Below the pieces are notes generated by a model. The model searched no databases. It was not told the DNA's origin and saw only the letters and a program-made list of their open reading frames with translations. 49,599 bases of DNA, from positions 1-49,599 of the forward strand of contig CAMJDL010000019.1 in assembly GCA_946404405.1 (NCBI GenBank), given 5' to 3'. Positions 31,814 to 40,616 of this stretch are shown here, piece by piece. The stretch is from an uncultured Prevotella sp. (GTDB taxonomy: Bacteria; Bacteroidota; Bacteroidia; Bacteroidales; Bacteroidaceae). Numbering within the stretch: the stretch's first letter is position 1; each line of letters begins with the position of its first letter. Position numbers and translations under genes: made by a program.

Positions 31814-33382
31814 ATGAAGAAAAGTCTTTCCATCATTGTGCTGGCACTCTTCGCCAGTCTCATGAGTGCTCAGAACAGCGTCACCTTTGTAGTCGACGAG
31901 AATCTCGCGCCTATTAATAACACATACGCTATAGAACACTTACAAAAGAGTGGTTCTGAGGCTGTCAAAGGCATTTTCCATGACGAAGGCGTTCCTGGTG
32001 ATACGCACGCCATGATAGCCTGGAGCTTTTCTGACAACGAGCAGTTTTACACCTTCACGGGGAAGGACCCCTTCTTCAAGACAATTGTGCGGGCCTACGC
32101 CGAGCACCGTCCGCTCGTGCTCTCACCAGATATGATCTGGGTACTCATCAGCCAAGGATTTGCCCGCTACGTCAATGCCCATTCCGAACAGTTGCGCGAC
32201 AAGCTTGTAAACCACACAGAAAAGATGGACCTGGTAGTACTGTCCGACAAGGAATTGCTATCGGAGGATGCTGACTGGGAAAAGATGATGAGTGACTTCA
32301 CGGCGCAAATCAATGAGAACACAAAGGGCGACATCGCCCAGACCATTACCGCCGACTTCACCACGACTGGCGTCACCGAGCGCATCATCTCGCAGATTAC
32401 GCTGATGGAGACCATGAAGAGCTACTTCGACTATATCGTCCATTATATAGCCTGCGGCATTCCGTCCATCACACTGCAAGGCACACCTGAAGACTGGCAG
32501 AAGATTGTGGAGAAGACGAAACGACTGGAGCAGTACGGCATTGGCGAATGGACACAAAGCCTTGAGCCCATCCTGACGGAATTCGTCAAGGCATCCAAAG
32601 GGAGCCCCAACCAGGCTTTCTGGCAGGGCATGATCAAGAAACATCGTGTTGACGAGCTGACTGGTGGCGGATGCGACCTCCGCAGACCGACAGAGTTAGA
32701 TGGTTGGATTCTCAAATTCTTTCCTGACGAAAACGGAGTGACGCTCGACAAGGTGCCCCAGACCCACAAGATGCCGTCAGAGCGCGTATATGTGGACTTC
32801 CTTTATCAAATCATCTGTCCCACCGACGGTAGTGTCATCCGTGAGTTCCCACTACAACTGGTTGCAGGCTTTATCGGAACAGAAGTAGACACCCAGACGC
32901 ATGCCCTCAAGCCCAAGATGGGTTGGGTGGTACGACAGATGAAAGACAGCGAAAGTATCGTGAAGAGACTTGAAAAGTTAGACTCAGCAAATTCTTTTTC
33001 CGGCATCGAGCTGCGTGTCAACAAAGTACCTGAGCACCTATCCAGATTGCCACATATCAAGAGACTAACCCTCCAGTTTACCAACCGCGTTTCAATACCC
33101 GAGTGGTTCTACAACCTGGAAATCGACCATCTGACCATAGAAGGCGAGATGAGCGATGAACTGGAAGTCAAAATTTGGGAGCATTTCCCAAAAGCCATTC
33201 TCAATCATAAGGGAGCTGCATCAAGGGGTATTGTGAGTGGTACCGTGAGCGACAAATATATACCAATTGAGAGGCGAAGACAAGCCAATGGTAAGGGGCT
33301 GCCTATTCCCCAAAGAGAAATCTACACGCAGGAAATCGAGTATGTCGATATGGAATTAACGGGAAAGCCGGTGCCGAGATAA
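31814..33382 (+). CDS. Secreted DUF4419 protein
   Basis: A 522-residue exported protein: signal peptide MKKSLSIIVLALFASLMSAQ, then a DUF4419 domain (about residues 30-385). Family-like segments are AYAEHRPLVLSPDMIWVLIS, FTTTGVTERIISQITLMETMKSYFDY, CGIPSITLQGTPEDW and GGGCDLRRPTELDGWILKFFP. The domain's activity is unknown to me. The last ~120 residues contain leucine-rich-like strands (IELRVNKVPEHLSRLPHIKR). It closes the ECF operon. An 8-bp hairpin ATCTGTAA-CTC-TTACAGAT follows at 33383-33403, without a T-run. Confidence 0.75.
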   Translation: MKKSLSIIVLALFASLMSAQNSVTFVVDENLAPINNTYAIEHLQKSGSEAVKGIFHDEGVPGDTHAMIAWSFSDNEQFYTFTGKDPFFKTIVRAYAEHRPLVLSPDMIWVLISQGFARYVNAHSEQLRDKLVNHTEKMDLVVLSDKELLSEDADWEKMMSDFTAQINENTKGDIAQTITADFTTTGVTERIISQITLMETMKSYFDYIVHYIACGIPSITLQGTPEDWQKIVEKTKRLEQYGIGEWTQSLEPILTEFVKASKGSPNQAFWQGMIKKHRVDELTGGGCDLRRPTELDGWILKFFPDENGVTLDKVPQTHKMPSERVYVDFLYQIICPTDGSVIREFPLQLVAGFIGTEVDTQTHALKPKMGWVVRQMKDSESIVKRLEKLDSANSFSGIELRVNKVPEHLSRLPHIKRLTLQFTNRVSIPEWFYNLEIDHLTIEGEMSDELEVKIWEHFPKAILNHKGAASRGIVSGTVSDKYIPIERRRQANGKGLPIPQREIYTQEIEYVDMELTGKPVPR

Positions 33383-33460
33383 TCTGTAACTCTTACAGAT
33401 AACAGTAGGACAAAGATACAAAAAAAATAAAAAAAAGAAATGAAAGAAAAAAATTTTTTG

Positions 33461-33469
33461 TACCTTTGT
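33461..33469 (+). promoter_or_regulatory. Promoter of the glycan operon (GH31 gene)
   Basis: TACCTTTGT ends 8 bases before the ATG at 33477, implying an almost leaderless mRNA. The upstream 60 bases are A-rich. Confidence 0.6.
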
Positions 33470-33476
33470 CCCCAAG

Positions 33477-35705
33477 ATGAAACAGACAAACTACTATCTT
33501 TACGACTTCATGGACTTTGATTCCACGCTGCAACGCAAAGAAGCTTTGTGGAAAGCCCACGCGCCATCAAGAGTTGAGGAACGTGATGGTGACATCGTTG
33601 TCACCATTCCTTATCAGAAACAACTGCATCAGGAAGACATGGCTCCTGATGAAGCCGCAGCCCAACAAAGCTACGACCTCATCATTCGCGCTTACGCTCC
33701 CAATACGGTTCGCATATTCACTACCATGAGCGGTGATGAAATGACGGAGCATGACGACATGCTACAGTTTGCGCCAGAGGTGAAGCGTTTGCCCCTCCGA
33801 TATGAATGTGGCGATGTCATCGCCACTAACGGGAAAAAGGTGGCGCACATTGACCTCGATGCTCCACATCTCGACCATTGGAGCGACCTGTTGCCTGCAC
33901 CACAACCTGCACCATTTATCACTTTCTATCCTGACGGAGATGAAACGAAAGGCATAGCATTGAGCGATGACCATTTCTCGCCACCACGTTACGATGCGCT
34001 GCCCTTAGGTTATGTTACGACCGACGAGGCTGAGCGTGCCACGATCAGCTTCCGATGTGAGGCTGATGAATGTTTTGTCGGCACTGGCGAAAGATTTAGA
34101 AAGATGGACCTCAGCGGACAAACTTTCCAACTGAAAAATCAGGATGGACAGGGTGTCAACAACCGTCGTTGTTATAAGAACATTCCTTTCTATATGAGTA
34201 GCAGGATGTATGGTTGTTTCTACCATACCTCCGACTACTGCAAACTGTCGCTGGCTGACCACTCTACACGCAGCGTACAGTTTATGTGCGACCGTGCCAC
34301 GCTGGACGTCTTCCTCATTGGCGGACAAACACCTGAGGAAATTCTAAAAGGCTACCGCATGCTGACGGGTTTCCCATCTATGCCACCCCTCTGGTCGTTC
34401 GGTATCTGGATGAGTCGTATGACCTACTTCTCGGCAGATGAGGTAAACGAGATTTGCGACCGTCTGCGTCGTGAGCACTATCCCTGCGACGTCATTCATC
34501 TGGATACCGGTTGGTTCCGCACCGACTGGCTCTGCGAGTGGAAGTTCAACCCTGAGCGATTCCCTGATCCGAAGGGTTTTATCCAGCGTTTGGCGGATAA
34601 AGGCTTCAAGGTTTCGTTGTGGCAATTGCCATACGTGGCCAAAGGTGCCGAACAATTGGAAGAAGCAAAGGAGAACAAATACATTGGCCCGCTGTTGAAG
34701 GAACAGGCCTCAGAAGGTTCTAACTTCTCTGCCCTCGACTACGCCGGTACCATCGACTTCACCTACGACAAGGCTACCGATTGGTATAAGAACCAGCTAC
34801 TAAAGCCCCTACTCGACATGGGGGTAAAATGTATCAAGACCGACTTTGGAGAGAACATCCACATGGATGCCGTATATCATGGTATGACACCCGAACGTCT
34901 GAACAACATCTATGCCCTGCTGTATCAGCGTGCAGCCTACGAAGTGACAAAGGACGTGACGGGCGACGGCATTGTGTGGGCACGCTCGGCATGGGCTGGT
35001 TGTCAGCGTTATCCCCTACATTGGGGTGGCGACTCCGCATCTTCTTGGGATGGACTGGCTGGTTCGCTGAAAGGAGGTTTGCATTTCGGACTTTCCGGCT
35101 TTGCCTTTTGGAGTCACGACGTGCCAGGATTCCACTCTGTTCCCGACTTCATGAACTCACCCCTCGACGAGGATGTCTATGTACGATGGACGCAGTTTGG
35201 TGTCTTCTCCAGTCACATGCGCTATCATGGTACTTGCAAGCGCGAGCCTTGGCACTATCCAACCATTGCGCCCATCGTAAAGAAATGGTGGAAGCTACGC
35301 TACAAGTTGCTGCCGTATATCATAGAACAGAGCGAAACATGTACCCAGACAGGTTGGCCATTGTTGCGAGCCCTGCTGATGCATCATCCTCATGACAAAC
35401 AGGTGTGGCACATAGACGATGAATATTACTTCGGTTCTGAGTTCCTTGTTTGCCCCGTTATAAACGAGGCTAACAAACGGGACATCTATCTGCCTGAGGG
35501 CTTGTGGGTGAACTTCTTCACAGGAGAACGGCTTGACGGTGGCCGTTGGTATTATGACGTGGAGGTTCCACTGGACCAGATGCCTGTCTTCGTACGTCCT
35601 GGTGCCCTCATCAAGATGTATCCTGATGATGTGGACTGCACCGATCAAATGGATTTGAGCAAAACTATAACAATTGAAATAACCAAAGACTATAAAGGAA
35701 TATAA
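33477..35705 (+). CDS. Glycoside hydrolase family 31 (alpha-xylosidase/alpha-glucosidase)
   Basis: GH31 enzyme of 742 residues without a signal peptide, so cytoplasmic. The nucleophile region is CIKTDFGENIH (Asp near residue 456) and the acid/base region GGDSASSWDG. FWSHDVPGF and PLWSFGIWMSRMTYFS are typical of the alpha-xylosidase (YicI-like) branch. It would cleave alpha-linked xylose or glucose from imported oligosaccharides. It is first of six tightly packed genes and its stop overlaps the next start by one base (TAATG). Confidence 0.88.
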   Translation: MKQTNYYLYDFMDFDSTLQRKEALWKAHAPSRVEERDGDIVVTIPYQKQLHQEDMAPDEAAAQQSYDLIIRAYAPNTVRIFTTMSGDEMTEHDDMLQFAPEVKRLPLRYECGDVIATNGKKVAHIDLDAPHLDHWSDLLPAPQPAPFITFYPDGDETKGIALSDDHFSPPRYDALPLGYVTTDEAERATISFRCEADECFVGTGERFRKMDLSGQTFQLKNQDGQGVNNRRCYKNIPFYMSSRMYGCFYHTSDYCKLSLADHSTRSVQFMCDRATLDVFLIGGQTPEEILKGYRMLTGFPSMPPLWSFGIWMSRMTYFSADEVNEICDRLRREHYPCDVIHLDTGWFRTDWLCEWKFNPERFPDPKGFIQRLADKGFKVSLWQLPYVAKGAEQLEEAKENKYIGPLLKEQASEGSNFSALDYAGTIDFTYDKATDWYKNQLLKPLLDMGVKCIKTDFGENIHMDAVYHGMTPERLNNIYALLYQRAAYEVTKDVTGDGIVWARSAWAGCQRYPLHWGGDSASSWDGLAGSLKGGLHFGLSGFAFWSHDVPGFHSVPDFMNSPLDEDVYVRWTQFGVFSSHMRYHGTCKREPWHYPTIAPIVKKWWKLRYKLLPYIIEQSETCTQTGWPLLRALLMHHPHDKQVWHIDDEYYFGSEFLVCPVINEANKRDIYLPEGLWVNFFTGERLDGGRWYYDVEVPLDQMPVFVRPGALIKMYPDDVDCTDQMDLSKTITIEITKDYKGI

Positions 35706-37267
35706 TGGAAAGTCACTACATGCAAGGCCTCGACTGGCTGATATTGGGAATCTATTTTGCCATACTCATCGCCATTGGCGTGTGGGCCAGTAGCAAACGG
35801 AAGAAAGGCGGTGCGCTGTTTTTGGCCGAGCGTTCATTGCGCTGGCACCACATCGGCTTTTCGATGTGGGGGACGAATGTCGGACCTTCAATGCTGATAG
35901 CCTCAGCCTCTGCTGGTTTCACAACGGGTATCGTGTCAGGCAACTACGCTTGGTATGCCTTCGTTTTCATTGCCCTGCTGGCCTTTGTCTTTGCACCACG
36001 CTACTTAGGCGCTAAGGTCTCGACGTTGCCTGAGTTCATGGGCCTTCGTTTCGGGCAATCGACGCGCAACATTCTGGCATGGTACACCATTGTCACAATC
36101 GTCATTTCGTGGCTCGCATTGACACTCTTTGCCGGTGGCATTCTCATCCGCCAGGTCTTCGATATCCCCATGTGGATGTCGGCTCTTGTACTGCTCATCA
36201 TTTCTGCCTTCTTCACCATGTTAGGTGGACTGAAGGCAGTAGCTTACACCAATGTCTATCAGATGATTCTGCTCATCGTGGTTTCACTCATACTCGTCAT
36301 CGTCGGATTGGACAAGGTGGGAGGCGTAAGTGCCTTAGTTGCTAAAGTACCGTCTGACTATTGGGTGATGTTCAAGCCCAATAGCGACGAGGCTTTCCCA
36401 TGGTTGCCCATCATCCTGGGCTACCCTGTCATGGGAGTATGGTTCTGGTGTACTGACCAGAGCATGGTACAACCCGTACTGGCTGCCAAAGACCTGCGCG
36501 AAGGGCAGCTGGGTACCAACTTCACAGGCTGGTTGAAGATTCTGGATGTGGCATTGTACATCATGCCTGGTATCATCTGTTTTGCCCTGTTTGGCAATAC
36601 GCTGAAGAATCCTGACGAGGCCTATCTGACGATGGTCGAAAACCTGTTCCCCGTTGGTATGGTGGGGTTGGTCTTTGCCGTACTGACCGCCTGTCTTGTC
36701 AGTACTATCGGGTCAGCGCTCAATGCCTTAAGTACAGTATTTACAATGGACATCTACGTAAAAAAGTTCAATCCTAATGCCTCACAGCGACACATCAACT
36801 ATGTGGGACGCATCGTTACCGTAATTGGTGCTGCCATCGCCATTGTGCTGACGGTAGCCATCGACTCTATCAAGGACCTGAACTTGTTTAACGTCTTCCA
36901 GTCGGTGCTTAGTTTTATTGCCCCGCCAATGGCTGCGGTCTTTGTACTGGGCATCTTCTGGAAAAATGCCACGACCCGTGCTGCCAACTTCGCCCTGACT
37001 TTTGGAACAGCGTTCTGCCTCATCGTGGGTATTCTCTACCTGTGGCCCCCCGAATGGCTCTCATTCCACTGGCCCCACTTCATGCTGCTGAGCTTTGAGC
37101 TCTTCGTCATCCTTGCCGTTTCGATGGTGATTATCTCGCTGGCTGACAGCGATAAGAAGCTGTACGAAATTCCGGCTCCTGTCCGTGAAAGTTGGAGCAA
37201 ACTGGCCATAGAACTTTGGATCATTCTGGCCATTGTCATGATTTCACTCTATGTCTTCTTTAATTAA
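35705..37267 (+). CDS. Sodium/solute symporter (SSS family)
   Basis: SGLT-like transporter of 520 residues with about 13 membrane helices. Family cues are LIIGYF-like first helix (LIGIYFAILIAIGVWAS region), LFLAERSLRWHHIGFSMWGTNVGPSMLIASAS, ISAFFTMLGGLKAVAYTNVYQ and WFWCTDQSMVQPVLAAKDL. It probably imports the sugar handled by the flanking GH31 and GH127 enzymes, driven by sodium. No SusC/SusD pair is near, so outer-membrane entry must use another system. It lies 9 bases before the next gene. Confidence 0.88.
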   Translation: MESHYMQGLDWLILGIYFAILIAIGVWASSKRKKGGALFLAERSLRWHHIGFSMWGTNVGPSMLIASASAGFTTGIVSGNYAWYAFVFIALLAFVFAPRYLGAKVSTLPEFMGLRFGQSTRNILAWYTIVTIVISWLALTLFAGGILIRQVFDIPMWMSALVLLIISAFFTMLGGLKAVAYTNVYQMILLIVVSLILVIVGLDKVGGVSALVAKVPSDYWVMFKPNSDEAFPWLPIILGYPVMGVWFWCTDQSMVQPVLAAKDLREGQLGTNFTGWLKILDVALYIMPGIICFALFGNTLKNPDEAYLTMVENLFPVGMVGLVFAVLTACLVSTIGSALNALSTVFTMDIYVKKFNPNASQRHINYVGRIVTVIGAAIAIVLTVAIDSIKDLNLFNVFQSVLSFIAPPMAAVFVLGIFWKNATTRAANFALTFGTAFCLIVGILYLWPPEWLSFHWPHFMLLSFELFVILAVSMVIISLADSDKKLYEIPAPVRESWSKLAIELWIILAIVMISLYVFFN

Positions 37268-37276
37268 CTCAACGAT

Positions 37277-39343
37277 ATGAAAAAATTCCTCTTTATATGT
37301 TTAGTCTGTTGCTGTGGCATAGCAACCCACACGACGGCTCAGGGACTGACCAACATGAGCCATAGTCAACAAGCCAAGATGCAGAATACACCATTGGGGA
37401 CTGTTCGATGGACAGGCGGCTTTTGGGGCGAGCGTTTCCAAACACTATCGACAACAGGCATCTGGTCGATGTGGGATACGTGGAATACGCCATGGGAAAC
37501 GGTCGATGCTGATGGTAAACACGGTAGTCACGGTTTTGCGAATTTCCAAGTTGCTGCAGGAACCATTCAAGGCAAGCATCACGGTCCTCCTTTCCACGAT
37601 GGTGATATGTACAAATGGCTCGAAGCTTGCGCTGCCGTCTATGCCGTCACGAAGGATGCGAAGTTAGATGCGCTGATGGATCAGTTCATTGAGCAGGTCG
37701 CATTGGCTCAGCGTGCCGACGGATATATCCATACCCCAGTTGTTATTGCTGAACGACTGGCAGGCATCGATTCCCACAGCGCCAATGAAAATGCAGCAGG
37801 CATCGAGATAGGAAAAGACCAGAAACACGCCTTTGCCTCGCGTCTGAATTTCGAAACGTATAATCTCGGACACCTCATGACGGCAGGCATCGTTCACAAA
37901 CGTGCCACAGGCAAGACAACGCTATTCAACTGTGGACGGAAGGCAGCTGATTTCCTCTACAACTTCCTGACCAACGATGCTGCCGAGCTCTCGCGTAATG
38001 CCATCTGTCCAAGCCACTATATGGGTGCTGCAGAGATGTACCGTGAGACCGGCGACGAGAAATACCTCACCTTGGCCAAGGGGCTGATTGCCATCCGCGA
38101 CAGTGTTTCTAATGGTGAAGACCACAACCAGGACCGCCATAAGTTCCGTGACCAGTACGAGGCCATGGGACATGCCGTTCGTGCCAACTACCTCTATGCT
38201 GGTGTTGCTGATCTCTATGCCGAGACGGGTGAAGCCCAGCTGATGAAGAACCTCAGCGCCATCTGGGACGATATCATCCAACACAAGATATATATCATGG
38301 GAGGTTGCGGTGCGCTCTACGATGGTGTATCACCTGATGGTACGACCTACGACCAGCCCTCCATCCAACAGATTCACCAAGCCTACGGACGACAGTTCCA
38401 ACTGCCACAGGAGGCTGCCCACAACGAGATATGCGCACAGATTGGCATGCTGCTCTTCTCGTGGCGAATGTACCAGACCACAGCCGACGGCAAATATCTT
38501 GACAACATCGAAAACGAACTATATAATGGTATCCTAAGTGGTATTTCCCTCGATGGTAAGGACTTCTTCTACACCGAGGCGCTGCGCCGCACCAAGGAGT
38601 TCCCCTACACCATGCGCTGGCCCAAGCACCGTCAGCGCTACATTTCGTGTTTCTGCTGTCCGCCAAACACGCTGCGCACCCTCTGTCAGTCACAGGAATA
38701 CGCTTATAGCGTGAATAACGAGACGCTCTTCGTAAACCTCTACGGCCAAAACGCCTTGACGACCAAGGATCTTGAGGTGGAACAACAGACGGACTACCCA
38801 TGGGACGGCAAGATTACCCTTACCATCAAGAAGGTAAAGAAGCTTTCAACCGTCGTTTTGCATATCCCTTCATGGGCCGACAGTTACACGCTCCGCATTA
38901 ATGGTGAACAGGCTTCATCGCCCGTCATCACGCGTAAATGGAAGAAAGGCGACGTTATCGAACTCGAGTTACCCATGTCACCACGTCTCATCGAAGCCAA
39001 TCCTCTGGTCGAGGAAGCTAAGAACCAAGTGGCTGTCATGCGTGGTCCTATCGTCTATTGTCTGGAAGGTCAGGACATCGCCCAAGGTTTACGCATCAAT
39101 GACATCGCCATACCTGCCGACATCCAGCTTACAGAAAAGAAGATGACACTTGAAGGCCATGAGATGATAGCCCTCGAAGGTGATGCCGTTATGACAAACA
39201 ACAAGCCTTGGAACAATCAGACGCTCTATCGCAATCTGCGTCCTGTCGCAAAGAAGAAGGTGAAGATTCGTCTTATTCCCTACTATGCTTGGGATAACCG
39301 CGGCATCGACGATATGTCACTTTGGCTGCCACTAACACGATAA
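37277..39343 (+). CDS. Glycoside hydrolase family 127-like beta-L-arabinofuranosidase
   Basis: A DUF1680/GH127-type enzyme of 688 residues with signal peptide MKKFLFICLVCCCGIATHTTAQ, so periplasmic. The zinc/catalytic cysteine cluster CFCCPPN is at about residues 458-464. An upstream glutamate in the segment NELYNGILSGISLDGKDFFY and HGPPFHDGDMYKWLEA are also family-like. It would release beta-L-arabinofuranose from plant glycans or glycoproteins. Assignment between GH127 and sister families (GH146) is not possible by eye. It is third in the operon. Confidence 0.85.
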   Translation: MKKFLFICLVCCCGIATHTTAQGLTNMSHSQQAKMQNTPLGTVRWTGGFWGERFQTLSTTGIWSMWDTWNTPWETVDADGKHGSHGFANFQVAAGTIQGKHHGPPFHDGDMYKWLEACAAVYAVTKDAKLDALMDQFIEQVALAQRADGYIHTPVVIAERLAGIDSHSANENAAGIEIGKDQKHAFASRLNFETYNLGHLMTAGIVHKRATGKTTLFNCGRKAADFLYNFLTNDAAELSRNAICPSHYMGAAEMYRETGDEKYLTLAKGLIAIRDSVSNGEDHNQDRHKFRDQYEAMGHAVRANYLYAGVADLYAETGEAQLMKNLSAIWDDIIQHKIYIMGGCGALYDGVSPDGTTYDQPSIQQIHQAYGRQFQLPQEAAHNEICAQIGMLLFSWRMYQTTADGKYLDNIENELYNGILSGISLDGKDFFYTEALRRTKEFPYTMRWPKHRQRYISCFCCPPNTLRTLCQSQEYAYSVNNETLFVNLYGQNALTTKDLEVEQQTDYPWDGKITLTIKKVKKLSTVVLHIPSWADSYTLRINGEQASSPVITRKWKKGDVIELELPMSPRLIEANPLVEEAKNQVAVMRGPIVYCLEGQDIAQGLRINDIAIPADIQLTEKKMTLEGHEMIALEGDAVMTNNKPWNNQTLYRNLRPVAKKKVKIRLIPYYAWDNRGIDDMSLWLPLTR

Positions 39344-39354
39344 AATCAATCATT

Positions 39355-40614
39355 ATGCAAAGGTATTACTATCTCATTACAACTATTCTCGTCACGCTGC
39401 TATACACCTCGTGTAGCGTTGATGACACCCCCATGCCGCAACCTGAGCGGCAACATACCCAGGCTGTCAACGAGCTGATAGCCATCTGTGACAACAATGC
39501 CGAGGTGCGCAATCTGTTAGAGCACTCCATACGTCAGGCGGCAGAAATCAACCCCGACCGCCGATACAATCCTGCACAAACGCTGGATGAGTTCTATGAC
39601 TTCGTCGACCGCAACATACGCTGTCTGCCGTGGGACGTCATGCTCAACCCCAGCCCCACGGAATACGGGCAGTCGCTCTACGGGCGCGTCGATCAGGGCA
39701 TCGGCTACTTCTGGTTTGTCGTCGACCAGCCTTTGGACGAGTTGCGCGACCGTGGATTTTTCTACCCCACCGTCGAGTTCGTAGAACCTTTTGCCTCGTG
39801 GTTGGCAACATATAGCCAGTCGTGGGGCGACTTCCTCAATACTGAGGAGAGTTGGAACGACACTTACTACCAAATGGTAGCTAACGACCCTGACTGGGGA
39901 TTGTCAAAGGGTTGGTATGGCGAAGGTAACCAATGGCGTACGTTTAACGAATTCTTCGCCCGCGACCTTGTTTCACCAGACGTCCGTCCCATCGCTTCGT
40001 CGAGTGTTGTAGCCCCAGCCGACTCATGGCCCAAAGGCACGTGGCAAATCGACGATAAGAATCAGTTGGTTTACCCAGCAGACCTACAAATTAAGACAGC
40101 AAAACTCAGCGATATTTCCCTACTCATAGGTCAGGACTCACAGTATAAGGACGCCTTTGCTGGCGGCACGCTGACCCATACCTTCCTCGATGTCAACTGC
40201 TATCACCACTACCATGCACCCGTTGATGGTCGCTTGGTGGAATTGCGTACCATCCCTGGCGTAGCAGCAGGTGGTGGCTATACGCTGTGGGACAACGAAC
40301 AAAAGCTGTACTACTACGTCAATGATATGGGATTCCAGATGGTCGAGACGCGTGCCTGTGCCATCATCGAGACCGAACAATACGGCCTCGTTGCCATGCT
40401 GCCCGTCGGCATGTCGCAAATCTGTAGCGTCAACTGGTTGCCCACCCTGCACGTAGGTCAGCAGCTGAAGCGTGGCGACGACATGGGCTACTTCATGTTT
40501 GGCGGTTCCGATGTCATTATGATATTCCAAAAGGGCATCATTGTTAACCTGCAGCATCACGGCGACTTGCTGCTGATGGGTGAAGCGTATGCGGAGTTAA
40601 AAAGTGAAGAGTAA
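39355..40614 (+). CDS. Phosphatidylserine-decarboxylase-like lipoprotein
   Basis: A 419-residue lipoprotein. The signal sequence ends in lipobox LLYTSC (Cys about 17), so it is anchored outside the cytoplasm. Residues about 30-130 resemble the PSDC-associated domain. The core QWRTFNEFFARDLVSPDVRP, DVNCYHHYHAPVDGRL and GYFMFGGSDVIMIF match phosphatidylserine decarboxylases. FGGSD (near residue 381) stands where housekeeping enzymes have LGST or GGSS, the self-cleavage site that makes the pyruvoyl group, so the Gly-Ser is kept. An exported PSD in a glycan operon is odd; substrate unknown. The start at 39355 (11 bases after the previous stop) is chosen over an overlapping upstream start. Confidence 0.75.
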   Translation: MQRYYYLITTILVTLLYTSCSVDDTPMPQPERQHTQAVNELIAICDNNAEVRNLLEHSIRQAAEINPDRRYNPAQTLDEFYDFVDRNIRCLPWDVMLNPSPTEYGQSLYGRVDQGIGYFWFVVDQPLDELRDRGFFYPTVEFVEPFASWLATYSQSWGDFLNTEESWNDTYYQMVANDPDWGLSKGWYGEGNQWRTFNEFFARDLVSPDVRPIASSSVVAPADSWPKGTWQIDDKNQLVYPADLQIKTAKLSDISLLIGQDSQYKDAFAGGTLTHTFLDVNCYHHYHAPVDGRLVELRTIPGVAAGGGYTLWDNEQKLYYYVNDMGFQMVETRACAIIETEQYGLVAMLPVGMSQICSVNWLPTLHVGQQLKRGDDMGYFMFGGSDVIMIFQKGIIVNLQHHGDLLLMGEAYAELKSEE

Positions 40615-40616
40615 TT

